Counted from the stretch's first letter, positions 21,719 through 29,937 are shown. The stretch is 64,000 bases of DNA from Listeria costaricensis (GCF_900183385.1 NZ_FXUT01000008.1:157487-221486); one strand, 5' to 3'. Made by a program: numbers and translations. The notes: generated by a model from the sequence alone, not told the origin.

Positions 21719-21843
21719 TAGCAGGGGCTTCTTGGGATTCGGGCAGACTTTACTTGGGGGATAAAATTTTTTGAGAATAGATTGCCAATTTTGCTGCTGG
21801 CGGATTACAATAAGAATATCGGAATCTGAAAGGGGACGTTGGA

Positions 21844-23469
21844 ATGACCCACTTGAAAGGAAAAGCATTACTTGAACAGCCATTTTTAAATAAAGGTACG
21901 GCTTTTACGGAGGAGGAACGGACGCGCCATGGTATGCATGGATTGCTTCCGACGGCGGTTCGGACGCTTGCAGAGCAGGTTCAGCTGGAATATGAAAAAA
22001 TGGGCGATTTGGCTGATAATTATCAGAAAAACCAGCATTTGATGGCGCTTTATAATACGAATCGGACGCTTTATTATGCGATTGTGGCGGCGCATGTGAC
22101 GGAGCTTTTGCCTGTGATCTATACGCCGACGATTGCGGACAGTGTGACGCGCTTTTCACGTGATTATGTGTGGCCGAATGATGCGGTTTATCTGGACAGC
22201 GATCATCCGGAACGCATTCGGCAGGCGCTCGTTGCGGGGGCTGAAAATTTGGAGCAGGTCGACTTGTTGGTGATTACGGACGGGGAAGGTGTACTTGGCA
22301 TTGGTGACTGGGGGATTGGTGGCGTGATGATTTCGGTCGGCAAGCTGTCAGTCTATACGATTGCAGCAGGTATGAATCCGGGCCGCGTTTTACCAATCGT
22401 GATTGATAATGGGACCAATCGAGCGGAGCTGCTGGACGATCGGTATTATTTAGGGAAGAAAGCACCGCGAAAAACCGGTCAGTCGTACTTGGCTTTTATT
22501 GATCAGTTTATCCAAATAGCCAAAGAATTATTTCCAAAGGTTTTATTTCACTGGGAGGATTTCGGGCGCGGCAATGCCAGTGTGATTTTGGAGAAATATC
22601 GCGAGCAGATTACGACGTTCAATGATGATATTCAGGGGACTGGCGTGATGATGGCTGCGGCGGCACATGCGATTGCTGTAGTAACGGAAAAGCCTGTTAC
22701 GGCGCACAAATACGTGATTTTCGGCGCGGGGACGGCTGGTGTCGGCGTGACGGAACAGATCAAGCAGAAGCTAGTGCTTGCGGGGTTAAGTGAGGCCGAA
22801 GCGGTCAGTCGTTTTTATTTAGTGGATCGGGATGGCTTGATCACGGATGAAATGGCGGAATTGACGGACGGACAAAGGAAATATGCGCGGAGTGAAGTCG
22901 AATTTCGCGGTTTGAAAGATTTGGCTGCGATTGTCGAAGCGGTGCGGCCTTCTGTTTTGATTGGGACATCCGGGCAGCCGGGAGCCTTTACGGAAGAGGT
23001 GGTGCGCAAGATGGCGACTTATAACGCGCGGCCGGCGATCCTGCCGATTTCCAATCCGACAAAACTTTGTGAGGCAAAAGCGGAAGACTTGATCAAGTGG
23101 ACAGATGGGACGGCACTTGTTGTGACCGGAAGTCCATCAGCACCAGTGGATTACAAGGGTGTTACGTATCAAATTGGTCAGGCGAATAATGCCCTGCTGT
23201 ATCCGGGACTTGGGCTTGGGATTGTGGTTGCGAAGGCGAGCACGGTGACAGAACAGATGCTTTCGAGTGCGGCGAATGGAATTGCAGGGTTGCAGGATTT
23301 GAGCCGATTAGGTGCACCGATTTTGCCGCCTGTCAGTTTGGTGAGAGAAGCCTCGCGCATGGTAGCGGAGGCAGTTGTGCAAACGGCGATTGATGAAGGC
23401 GTGGCGACGCGGGAGATTACGGATGTCGCGCAGGCTGTTCGGGATGAGGTTTGGGAAGTGGGTTATTAA
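21844..23469 (+). CDS. NAD-dependent malic/malolactic enzyme
   Basis: 541 residues, the length of lactic-acid-bacterial malolactic enzymes and NAD-malic enzymes. N-terminal 'NKGTAFTEEER', 'YTPTIADSV', metal/NAD region 'EDFGRGNASVILEKY' and 'TFNDDIQGTGVMMAA', Rossmann 'VIFGAGTAGVGV', and 'LPISNPTKLCEAKAEDLIKW'. The loop 'LGIGDWGIGGVMISVGKL' is closer to what I recall of MleS (W after GD, SVGK) than to classic malic enzymes, so malate to lactate is possible; sequence alone does not settle malate to pyruvate versus lactate. No malate permease is adjacent. Followed by a strong terminator. Confidence 0.88.
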   Translation: MTHLKGKALLEQPFLNKGTAFTEEERTRHGMHGLLPTAVRTLAEQVQLEYEKMGDLADNYQKNQHLMALYNTNRTLYYAIVAAHVTELLPVIYTPTIADSVTRFSRDYVWPNDAVYLDSDHPERIRQALVAGAENLEQVDLLVITDGEGVLGIGDWGIGGVMISVGKLSVYTIAAGMNPGRVLPIVIDNGTNRAELLDDRYYLGKKAPRKTGQSYLAFIDQFIQIAKELFPKVLFHWEDFGRGNASVILEKYREQITTFNDDIQGTGVMMAAAAHAIAVVTEKPVTAHKYVIFGAGTAGVGVTEQIKQKLVLAGLSEAEAVSRFYLVDRDGLITDEMAELTDGQRKYARSEVEFRGLKDLAAIVEAVRPSVLIGTSGQPGAFTEEVVRKMATYNARPAILPISNPTKLCEAKAEDLIKWTDGTALVVTGSPSAPVDYKGVTYQIGQANNALLYPGLGLGIVVAKASTVTEQMLSSAANGIAGLQDLSRLGAPILPPVSLVREASRMVAEAVVQTAIDEGVATREITDVAQAVRDEVWEVGY

Positions 23470-23474
23470 TATAA

Positions 23475-23521
23475 AGCCTAATTTGAAGTTTTTGAGAAAG
23501 ACTTTCAAATTAGGCTTTTTT
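23475..23521 (+). terminator. Terminator of the malic/malolactic enzyme gene
   Basis: AGCCTAATTTGAA (23475-23487) pairs perfectly with TTCAAATTAGGCT (23504-23516), then TTTTT. Confidence 0.93.
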
Positions 23522-23572
23522 GTAACTTTCTTAATACGTGTTTTACGATTGTATAATTTTGAAAAAACTATC

Positions 23573-23601
23573 TTGTCAGGATTTTGAAATTGTCGTATAA
23601 T
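23573..23601 (+). promoter_or_regulatory. Promoter of the rliB-like mini-CRISPR RNA
   Basis: TTGTCA (23573-23578) and TATAAT (23596-23601) with a spacer of exactly 17 bases. Transcription would start near 23608, about 23 bases before the first repeat. Confidence 0.8.
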
Positions 23602-23607
23602 AGTTTT

Positions 23608-23918
23608 TGTAAACGGTTTCTTTTGCTTGTTGTACGCTTTTTATTGTGAAATGTAAATGAACTAGAACTGGCTCACAGAAAGCAGGGGGAGACGTGTTTA
23701 AATACTTATTGTGAAATGTAAATTGCGAAAAACCTATTTGTTCCTTGCGTAATGTACGTTTAAATACTTATTATGAAATGCAAAATCCAAGAGCTTGGCT
23801 GGCAAACTCTTGGGGCTTCTATCATTATGAAATACTCAAAAAAATCAGTATCCTAAAAACAGCAGAAAAGCAAACCAATGCCACCAACCTGGCACTTGAT
23901 TCGCTTTTCTGCCTTTCT
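23608..23918 (+). ncRNA. rliB-like CRISPR-derived noncoding RNA
   Basis: A ~310-base transcript is inferred from the promoter at 23573-23601 and the hairpin at 23862-23912. It contains the three repeats at 23631-23785 and a CCAAGAG/CTCTTGG hairpin (23787-23813). In Listeria monocytogenes the RliB RNA is a short CRISPR array lacking adjacent cas genes and is processed by PNPase; the repeat type and size here are similar. No reading frame with a ribosome site exists in it. It lies between convergent genes. Confidence 0.65.
23631..23785 (+). CRISPR. Orphan mini-CRISPR, three repeats and two spacers
   Basis: Repeats of 28 bases at 23631-23658, 23696-23723 and 23758-23785. The middle copy is the reference: it begins GTTTAAATAC and ends GTGAAATGTAAAT, identical to both repeats at the right edge of the window. 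The first copy is degenerate in its 5' half; the last has three changes (ATTATGAAATGCAAAA at the 3' end). Spacers are 23659-23695 (37) and 23724-23757 (34). A further, very degenerate copy may lie at 23812-23839. No cas gene is near. Decay of both terminal repeats suggests a locus that no longer acquires spacers. Confidence 0.85.
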
Positions 23919-23925
23919 ATTCCAT
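23862..23925. terminator. Bidirectional terminator between mini-CRISPR RNA and ECF gene
   Basis: GCAGAAAAGC (23862-23871) pairs perfectly with GCTTTTCTGC (23903-23912), with an inner TGCC/GGCA stem. On the minus strand it is followed by TGTTTTTAGG and serves the operon ending at 23928; on plus it is followed by CTTTCTATT. Confidence 0.75.
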
Positions 23926-23927
23926 CT

Positions 23928-24482
23928 TCAAACTGTCCGTCCAATCATCTTTTTAATCGCCACTTGCTTCATCAGGAAATATACGATCAAACATGAAACC
24001 ACTTTGTCCACTAGATTTGCCATGATGGTTGCAATGAATGTAGATGTAAATAATTCTTGGCCGGAAGCGCGTAAAATGAAAATAATGACATCTGCACCTG
24101 AACCTGTTGCGCCGCCAAAGAATGTAATCCGAATAATTGTGCCAATCAAAGGGCAAACAATCGCTAAAATAAGTCCGGCGATCAAAGCACGGCTTAAGGT
24201 GAATCCCTTCTTCGCAATTAGCCCAACCACGATCGCTACGGCTACATTGACTAGTGCGAAAGGCAGCGAGGTGATCCCTGTCGTTAAACACATCAACAAA
24301 TTGGTCAAAATACCTGTCATCGCTCCGTAAAAAATTCCGAATGATGCGGCAATGAAAATGGTTCCGATCGTATCTAAAAATAATAATGGAATGTGCAATA
24401 TTGAAACAAATGAGCCTACTACAACATTTAATACCACGCCGATTGCACAAAAAGCAATAATTCTTGCGTTAAACTCCTTCAA
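23928..24482 (-). CDS. ECF transporter S component (CD3073-like)
   Basis: 184 residues, six hydrophobic segments, the size of ECF substrate-binding S components that plug into a shared energising module (EcfA/A'/T, not in this window). The motif region 'SFVSILHIPLLFLDTIGTIF' and 'TNLLMCLTTGI' resembles S components of unknown substrate found next to TudS-related genes in clostridia (the CD3072/CD3073 pair, from memory). Start is a TTG at 24482 with AAGGG six bases before it; no ATG fits. Last gene of a four-gene minus-strand operon, 36 bases after the desulfidase-like gene, suggesting it imports that enzyme's substrate. Confidence 0.72.
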   Translation of the reverse strand: MKEFNARIIAFCAIGVVLNVVVGSFVSILHIPLLFLDTIGTIFIAASFGIFYGAMTGILTNLLMCLTTGITSLPFALVNVAVAIVVGLIAKKGFTLSRALIAGLILAIVCPLIGTIIRITFFGGATGSGADVIIFILRASGQELFTSTFIATIMANLVDKVVSCLIVYFLMKQVAIKKMIGRTV

Positions 24483-24518
24483 TTCGCCCTTACCTACTTT
24501 CCCAGAACTTTATTTTTC

Positions 24519-25013
24519 TCATGAAATTTGTAAAAAATCCCTGATTTTTTGCTCAAATTTTTCTTTTCTATCCAAAATATTTACTGGGACTTCCAAATGG
24601 GCTAATGTAATTCCGCGTGCTTTCACTTCTTCCCAGAAAATCTCCATCATTACTCCGCGGCGCCCGGAAATCGCGCAATTTGGACTTTCAGCAATTCCCA
24701 GTACGCCTAAAATTTCATAATCTGCTTCTAAAAACCGGTCAATTTGCCAAAATGTCGGTTCCAAACTTTTCTGGCAACACGCCCGGTGCTGAGCGGTATT
24801 GTAATCTTCGTATTCCAAAGGTGGTCGCTCCATGCCGAGGTGAATCAGTTCAGGGCAGGGAAGCTGAATCAAGCCAACGCCTGCCTCTAAAATCAACTGT
24901 ACAAAAGGAAATGCGCCATTCGCTCGCTCCCATTCATGGATAACGGCATTCTGGTTAAGCACGCAAAAAGGAACAATGATCATTTTTCGGGAACGCTCGA
25001 TAGAAGCTGTCAC
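24519..25013 (-). CDS. TudS-related putative desulfidase (CD3072-like)
   Basis: 164 residues from a GTG at 25013 that overlaps the activase stop by four bases; an ATG at 24983 is an alternative. Cysteines in 'IVPFCVLNQN', 'LIQLPCPELIHLGMERPP', 'HRACCQK' and 'ESPNCAISGRRGV' match the layout of DUF523/TudS-type proteins, in which three Cys bind a [4Fe-4S] cluster that removes sulfur from thiolated bases. The exact substrate here is unknown. Its place between a double-cubane reductase pair and an ECF S component is the main clue to a joint pathway. Confidence 0.72.
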   Translation of the reverse strand: MTASIERSRKMIIVPFCVLNQNAVIHEWERANGAFPFVQLILEAGVGLIQLPCPELIHLGMERPPLEYEDYNTAQHRACCQKSLEPTFWQIDRFLEADYEILGVLGIAESPNCAISGRRGVMMEIFWEEVKARGITLAHLEVPVNILDRKEKFEQKIRDFLQIS

Positions 25014-25768
25014 GATAAAACACGCTCCTCTGCCAGTATGGCTGCTCCGATTGCGCCGGTGTATTGGGCGAGTGGATGTGTTTCGACGGGTCGCTTGATG
25101 TACTCGCTCAGGAGCATTCGGATGGCCTCACTACTGGATGGTCCGCCGGAGAAAAAGACGGTTCCTTTTGGCGATGGGCTAACGCGGGCAAATTGATTGG
25201 CGACACGACTGCAAATGGAATGAAGCACGCCAAGCGCAATATCATTTCTGGAGGCCCCTTTTGAAATCAAACTGATAATTTCTGATTCGGCAAAAACGGT
25301 GCACATGCTGTTGATCTTGACGGGCTGGGCATTTTCAACAAAGGAATCGATTGCGGAAATATCTTCGCCAAGCGTTCGTAGCATGACTTCAATAAAGCGG
25401 CCAGTTCCAGCGGCACATTTGTCATTCATATTAAATTCTTCCATAGCCCCGTCTGCATCTAGTCGAATCGCTTTGCAGTCCTGTCCGCCAATATCAATAA
25501 TGTTGCGCGTTTCAGAGGCGAGCCATTTTGCACCTTTGGCATGGCAGGTGATTTCAGTCAGACTTTTATCTGCTTGGATCAGCTTTCGACCGTAGCCGGT
25601 TGTCACGACTGGGATTTCAGATTGGTGGGAGAAGCGCGACAGAATTTCTTCCATAGCGGCTTTGGGTGTTCCGCCGGTTGGCATCAGTTCGGTTTGAATG
25701 ATTTTTCCATTTTCCAACAGCACGCCTTTGGTTGTTGTGGAGCCGGAATCGATTCCAATTGCTTTCAT
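25010..25768 (-). CDS. BadF/BcrA-type activase (2-hydroxyacyl-CoA dehydratase activator)
   Basis: 252 residues, ASKHA fold with a [4Fe-4S] cluster at the dimer interface. 'GIDSGSTTTKGVLLENG' (phosphate 1), 'DIGGQDCKAIRLD' (phosphate 2), 'FNMNDKCAAGTGRFIEVM' and 'MCTVFAESEIISLI' (cluster cysteines), and 'FFSGGPSSSEAIR' (adenosine motif). Such proteins use ATP hydrolysis to inject low-potential electrons into the partner dehydratase or double-cubane protein. Encoded seven bases after the partner gene; this YjiL/YjiM-like pairing is common. Confidence 0.9.
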   Translation of the reverse strand: MKAIGIDSGSTTTKGVLLENGKIIQTELMPTGGTPKAAMEEILSRFSHQSEIPVVTTGYGRKLIQADKSLTEITCHAKGAKWLASETRNIIDIGGQDCKAIRLDADGAMEEFNMNDKCAAGTGRFIEVMLRTLGEDISAIDSFVENAQPVKINSMCTVFAESEIISLISKGASRNDIALGVLHSICSRVANQFARVSPSPKGTVFFSGGPSSSEAIRMLLSEYIKRPVETHPLAQYTGAIGAAILAEERVLS

Positions 25769-25775
25769 GGCGATC

Positions 25776-26942
25776 TTATCCTTTCATCAATTCGATAAAT
25801 GCGGCGATCCGTGTATTGATTTGCTCAATGTCCGCATTTGAATAGTCTGTTTCTAAATATAGATAGGGAACTTGTTTTTCTTTTTGGCAAAATTGCTTGA
25901 TTTTACGCGATTCAACGGAGAAGGGGGTGCAGAACTGCAAGACCATGTCTAACACGCCGTCCACCTGGTAGTCGTCGATCATTTTGTCCAAAAGGTCGAT
26001 CCGTGGCTGATTGTCGGAAAGGCAGGCACAGCCGATGTCTAAATACTTGGCTGCGATGGCTTCATAGACATCTGCTTCGGTTTCGTCAACAAGTCGCTCG
26101 ATCGGTTTGGCAACGGTGCAGTTTTCATAAGCGACTACTTCACCGCCATTTTCTTCGATCGCGCGAATGACTTTTTCAGTGGCACCGCCAATTGGAGAGC
26201 CTGTAATCAGAATCCGTGGCTTGTCAGAAGGTGTCTTGTCGCGGGTTTCATAATCGGCTAAAATTTGTTCGCGTGTCTCCGTCAGATTTTGAATTAAGGC
26301 AGGTTTGTCAAAGGAATAATTGGCTCCATACATGACTTTGAAAATTTCACTGCCGCTAATTGGAAGGGGATTTAGTTTGCCCAGACCGTAAAAATTCTTA
26401 CGTGCGGTTCGTTCCTGATTTTTCAGCTTGATGGCTTCACGAATGGCCTCTTCTGTAATTTCCACTTCCAGATAACTTTCCAGCATCTCTTTATAACGAA
26501 TGATTTCAGCTTTCCAAAGGGCGAAACTTTCAGGACTGTTGCGCATGTTTGGCAGATGCATCAGATACAGATTTTTAAAATCCGCCATGTATTCATACAT
26601 TTTTTTCTTGCCGTCACAAGTTGCTTCACCAACAATGATATCCGAAAAGTAGAAGTAGGGGCATTTGTCCGTTTTGCCAAAACCATAACTTGATTTGATC
26701 AGCGGGCAGAGGTTTCGCGGCAAATCTTCCTCTGCGTCGGCAATGGTTTCATCAGATGTGGAGCATAGGCTGATTTGAAGAGCGCCGGCGGCCATGGTGA
26801 TTTCCTCCGGCATGAATGTGCAGTAGACTCCAACAACCGGCGTGCCTTGTTCTTTCAGTTCTTTGACCGCAAGAAAACCTTTTTGACGCATTTCACCAAA
26901 TTCATCGAAAATTTCGGGCAGTTCTTTTTTTACTTGCATCAC
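25776..26942 (-). CDS. 2-hydroxyacyl-CoA dehydratase family protein, double-cubane cluster type (YjiM-like)
   Basis: 388 residues. Conserved cysteines occur in 'GVYCTFMPEEITMAAGA', 'NLCPLIKSSYGFG', 'DKCPYFYFSDIIVGEATCDG' followed by 'KKKMYEY', 'IGCACLSDNQPR' and 'LQFCTPFSVES'. The C-P-Y-F-Y-F-S-D and T-C-D-G-K-K-K-M-Y-E motifs are those I associate with double-cubane cluster proteins, which reduce small molecules instead of dehydrating acyl-CoA. It is a single subunit and no CoA-transferase or dehydrogenase of an amino acid fermentation pathway is nearby, which favours that reading. GTG at 26942 or ATG at 26939; AAGGA lies upstream. First gene of the operon. Confidence 0.85.
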   Translation of the reverse strand: MMQVKKELPEIFDEFGEMRQKGFLAVKELKEQGTPVVGVYCTFMPEEITMAAGALQISLCSTSDETIADAEEDLPRNLCPLIKSSYGFGKTDKCPYFYFSDIIVGEATCDGKKKMYEYMADFKNLYLMHLPNMRNSPESFALWKAEIIRYKEMLESYLEVEITEEAIREAIKLKNQERTARKNFYGLGKLNPLPISGSEIFKVMYGANYSFDKPALIQNLTETREQILADYETRDKTPSDKPRILITGSPIGGATEKVIRAIEENGGEVVAYENCTVAKPIERLVDETEADVYEAIAAKYLDIGCACLSDNQPRIDLLDKMIDDYQVDGVLDMVLQFCTPFSVESRKIKQFCQKEKQVPYLYLETDYSNADIEQINTRIAAFIELMKG

Positions 26943-27112
26943 TTTACACGTCCTTTTTATGGATTTTATTCGGAATTATCCGTTTTATTTACAGCTGAAA
27001 GAAAAGCGGTTTCATAACATGTTCATCATATCACAAATTCAGAAAAGAAAGATTGAACCGAGAAAATAAGGACTTTGGATTTGAAAAAATACCACTTTTT
27101 GAGAAAAAGCGA

Positions 27113-27170
27113 TTGACATGATGATGTAGGTAATGTATTATGAGTTTATAAAAGTAAAAAATACTTTTAT
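27113..27170 (+). promoter_or_regulatory. Promoter with NrtR operator upstream of nrtR
   Basis: TTGACA (27113-27118), 17 bases, TATTAT (27136-27141). The perfect palindrome ATAAAAGTA (27148-27156), AAAAA, TACTTTTAT (27162-27170) covers the expected start site, the usual position for repression. The same motif recurs ahead of the nadR-like gene. Confidence 0.82.
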
Positions 27171-27184
27171 TAAGAGGTGATCAA

Positions 27185-27955
27185 ATGACCAAGCAAGAAA
27201 AAAAATATTATGAAACAAAGGCAACAGAAAAAGAGTTTTTAACTTGGTATCAAGAAAAAGATCAGCCAACCTATGAAACGCCATCTGTTACGATTGACAA
27301 TGTTATATTTAGTTATGACAGACAGGAAGATTTATTAAAAATATTACTGATCAAGCGAAAGAACCATCCGTTTCAAGATTACTGGGCTTTACCAGGAGGC
27401 TTCATACAAAAAGGTGAATCAGCTGATGATTGCTGTATTCGCGAAACATATGAAGAAACAGGCATTAAGATTTTTGCTGATCAGATTGAACAGCTGTACA
27501 CTTTTACTGAACCGGAACGTGATCCTCGTGGGTGGATTTTAACTATTAGTTATTTAGCTTTTTTGCATCAACTTCCTGTACAGGCTGGGAGTGATGCAGG
27601 GGAAGCAAGATGGTTTGATATTTGGATTGATTCAAATGAAATAAGTCTTGTAAGTGGAGACGATACGCTGATTTTGACAGACCAAAAATTAGCTTTTGAT
27701 CATGTGAAAATTATACAAATGGCGATTAAGCGGATTGTTGGTAAATTATACTACCAACCCAAACTCTTATTACTTCTTGAACCTCCATTCACAATTGTAG
27801 AGGCTCGAAAAGTATTTGGGAAATTTCTTGGAGTTCCGTATAAAGAAATTGATCATTCTAATTTTAAAAAAGAGATACTGAAGTTTGTCGATGAAGTAGG
27901 CGAACGTCCAACAGGAGTTGGGAGACCGTCCAAATATTATCAACTGAAAAAGTAG
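27185..27955 (+). CDS. nrtR: NrtR, Nudix-related transcriptional repressor of NAD metabolism
   Basis: 256 residues. N-terminal Nudix-like domain with a Nudix box ('GGFIQKGESADDCCIRETYE' then 'ETGI') that keeps most but not necessarily all catalytic residues, and a C-terminal winged helix ending 'GERPTGVGRPSKYYQLKK', the NrtR hallmark. NrtR proteins bind ADP-ribose, an NAD breakdown product, and then leave DNA. It is followed by nadR-like and pnuC genes, both NAD salvage functions, and palindromic sites precede nrtR itself and nadR. Confidence 0.93.
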   Translation: MTKQEKKYYETKATEKEFLTWYQEKDQPTYETPSVTIDNVIFSYDRQEDLLKILLIKRKNHPFQDYWALPGGFIQKGESADDCCIRETYEETGIKIFADQIEQLYTFTEPERDPRGWILTISYLAFLHQLPVQAGSDAGEARWFDIWIDSNEISLVSGDDTLILTDQKLAFDHVKIIQMAIKRIVGKLYYQPKLLLLLEPPFTIVEARKVFGKFLGVPYKEIDHSNFKKEILKFVDEVGERPTGVGRPSKYYQLKK

Positions 27956-27982
27956 TCGAAGCAGACATTTTTTCATACTTCA

Positions 27983-28005
27983 ATAAAGGTAAAAAATACT
28001 TTTAA
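27983..28005 (+). promoter_or_regulatory. Second NrtR operator, upstream of the nadR-like gene
   Basis: ATAAAGGTA (27983-27991), AAAAA, TACTTTTAA (27997-28005): the same 9-5-9 layout as the site before nrtR, with two changes. It is 18 bases upstream of the nadR-like start. Confidence 0.8.
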
Positions 28006-28022
28006 AGAAAAGAGGCATAAAA

Positions 28023-29150
28023 ATGGGTAATTTAACGAAACCAAAATTGAAAGCTAAACGAGTAGGAGTGGTATTTGGTTGTTTTGCACCTTGTCATCTG
28101 GGACATTTAGATACGATTATCAGAGCGAAGCGGGAAAATGATGGGTGCATTGTTATTGCTTCTGGAAGAACAGGGGATAGAGGGGATAAAATCGGCCTTG
28201 ATTTAAATAGAAGATTTCGCTACTTGCGCGAGTTATTTGCAGATGATGAACAAGTGTATGTTGTGTCACTAAATGAATCTCATCTTCCGGAATACCCACA
28301 TGGCTGGACCGAGTGGCTAAATATAGCACAGGATAAAATTTCGGCTGCTAATCTTGCAGAACATCCTGCTGTTACTTGGTATGTTGGAGAAGCTGCATAT
28401 AAAGAAGAATTAGAGCAACGTACAGTTGATCGTGTGCAGCTTGTAGATCGCACAAAACGAGCAATTTCAGGGACAGCAATTCGGAATAATCCGCTCAAAT
28501 ATTGGCAACAAATTACAAAGCCATTTCGGCGCGCCTTTTCCATCAATATTTTGGTAATGGGGACTGCTAGTGGAGGAAAAACCACACTGGTTCGTGATTT
28601 GGCAAGAACGTTTGGCAGTCATTTTACGGATGAATATGCTCGGCGATATGAAGAAAAATATAATGTTCGGGATGAAGAGCTGACAGTTAATGATTTTCAG
28701 TACTTGGCCTCGGGACAATTTGAGAATAACAAACAGGCAATTCTGTCAGACGCTAATAATGGTCTATTTTTTGCTGATACAGATGTGATGGTTACGAAAG
28801 TTTATGCCAAGTATTATTTGCCAGAGAATGCTTACTCTCAAATAGCACCCAGCTTTGATCTATTCATTCAAAGCCAGAAATGGGATTTGATATTTGTTAT
28901 TCCGCCTATCACTCAATATGTAAATGATGGTTTTAGGGACATGAGTTACTCGGATGATAAAATACGTTGGCAAATGCACCAAATGTTTATAGAGGAAATC
29001 GAAGCAAATCATATGAGTGAAAAAGTAATCGTGTTAGATCAAACTGGCAATGAAACAGATAAAGAAGGATTCTATGCTCGATATGAGGCTGCTTGTGAGG
29101 AAATCAATCATTATATAGCAAATTATGAAGGGGAGGGAGTTACATGTTAA
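28023..29150 (+). CDS. nadR: NadR-like NMN adenylyltransferase / ribosylnicotinamide kinase
   Basis: 375 residues, two enzymes in one chain. The N-terminal nucleotidyltransferase has 'GVVFGCFAPCHLGHLDTI' (the H-x-G-H motif) and 'AISGTAIRNNPLKYW'; the C-terminal P-loop kinase has 'VMGTASGGKTTLVRDLA' and 'TDEYARRYEEKY'. It turns imported nicotinamide riboside into NMN and then NAD. It lacks the N-terminal DNA-binding domain of enterobacterial NadR; regulation is left to NrtR. Overlaps pnuC by seven bases. Confidence 0.93.
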   Translation: MGNLTKPKLKAKRVGVVFGCFAPCHLGHLDTIIRAKRENDGCIVIASGRTGDRGDKIGLDLNRRFRYLRELFADDEQVYVVSLNESHLPEYPHGWTEWLNIAQDKISAANLAEHPAVTWYVGEAAYKEELEQRTVDRVQLVDRTKRAISGTAIRNNPLKYWQQITKPFRRAFSINILVMGTASGGKTTLVRDLARTFGSHFTDEYARRYEEKYNVRDEELTVNDFQYLASGQFENNKQAILSDANNGLFFADTDVMVTKVYAKYYLPENAYSQIAPSFDLFIQSQKWDLIFVIPPITQYVNDGFRDMSYSDDKIRWQMHQMFIEEIEANHMSEKVIVLDQTGNETDKEGFYARYEAACEEINHYIANYEGEGVTC

Positions 29151-29836
29151 AAAAATGGCAGAATGAGTTGTTTGGAAATTGGACTGCTTTTGAAAAAATG
29201 TATATTAGCTTATTACTTTTATTGCAAGTGATTGTTTTCTACTTTAATCCGGATAGTTTGATATCGATGATTGCCGGGATAAGCGGTGTCTTATGTGTCA
29301 CTTTTGCTGCAAAAGGAAAAATTAGTAATTACATATTTGGGTTTATTCAGATCATGCTCTATCTAATCATTAGTATTCAGTTTGTTCTATATGGAGAAGT
29401 ATTATTGAATGTGTTTTACTTTATCATGCAGATTGTCGGTTTTTGGGTTTGGCGGAGAAATATGACTGTCAGTAGAGATGAAGAGGTAAAAATCGTGAAG
29501 GCAAAAGCTTTGACTGTTAAGCAATGGGGTTGGATGATTCTATCTGTTATCATTGCGTGGTATCTATTTGGAACACTTTTGAAAGTAATCGGAAGCAATA
29601 GTCCTTATCTAGACAGCATGACAACAGCACTTAGTGTAGTGGCGCAAGTTTTAATGACACTACGTTTCAGGGAACAATGGGTATTATGGATTATCGTGAA
29701 CCTTTTCTCTATTGTACTTTGGATAGTAGCTGGTAATGCTAGTATGGTTGCTATGTGGGTGGCATTTCTTTTCAACAGCACTTATGGCTACATGAATTGG
29801 ATTCGTCTTTCAAAGTGCACTTTGGAAAGTGAGTAA
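29144..29836 (+). CDS. pnuC: PnuC nicotinamide riboside transporter
   Basis: 230 residues with about seven membrane segments. 'NPDSLISMIAGISGVLCV' near the N-terminus, 'GEVLLNVFYFIMQIVGFWVW' with following Arg-rich loop, and the C-terminal 'WIIVNLFSIVLWI' and 'STYGYMNW' are typical of PnuC. PnuC carries out facilitated diffusion; trapping depends on the ribosylnicotinamide kinase encoded just upstream with overlapping frames. Confidence 0.93.
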   Translation: MLKKWQNELFGNWTAFEKMYISLLLLLQVIVFYFNPDSLISMIAGISGVLCVTFAAKGKISNYIFGFIQIMLYLIISIQFVLYGEVLLNVFYFIMQIVGFWVWRRNMTVSRDEEVKIVKAKALTVKQWGWMILSVIIAWYLFGTLLKVIGSNSPYLDSMTTALSVVAQVLMTLRFREQWVLWIIVNLFSIVLWIVAGNASMVAMWVAFLFNSTYGYMNWIRLSKCTLESE

Positions 29837-29861
29837 ATAAATGTTGGTATGAATAAGAAAA

Positions 29862-29905
29862 CCTCTAAAAGTTAGATTTTTAGTTCTAACTTTTAGAGGT
29901 CTATT
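29862..29905. terminator. Bidirectional terminator between pnuC and the CDF gene
   Basis: A perfect 15-bp stem: 29862-29876 with 29885-29899, begun by CCTCTAAAAG. T-rich sequence follows on both strands. Confidence 0.85.
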
Positions 29906-29937
29906 TATTTCTAGATTAAATTCGAGAGATTTCTATT

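Noticed and set aside
23745..24330. Plus-strand frames of 83 and 150 codons over the CRISPR tail and ECF gene
   Set aside because: They are antisense to the S component gene or span CRISPR repeats and lack ribosome sites.
25776..26942. Assigning a 2-hydroxyglutaryl-CoA or lactoyl-CoA dehydratase to an amino acid fermentation pathway
   Set aside because: There is only one dehydratase-like subunit and no CoA-transferase, acyl-CoA dehydrogenase or 2-hydroxyacid dehydrogenase nearby; the double-cubane type motifs fit better.
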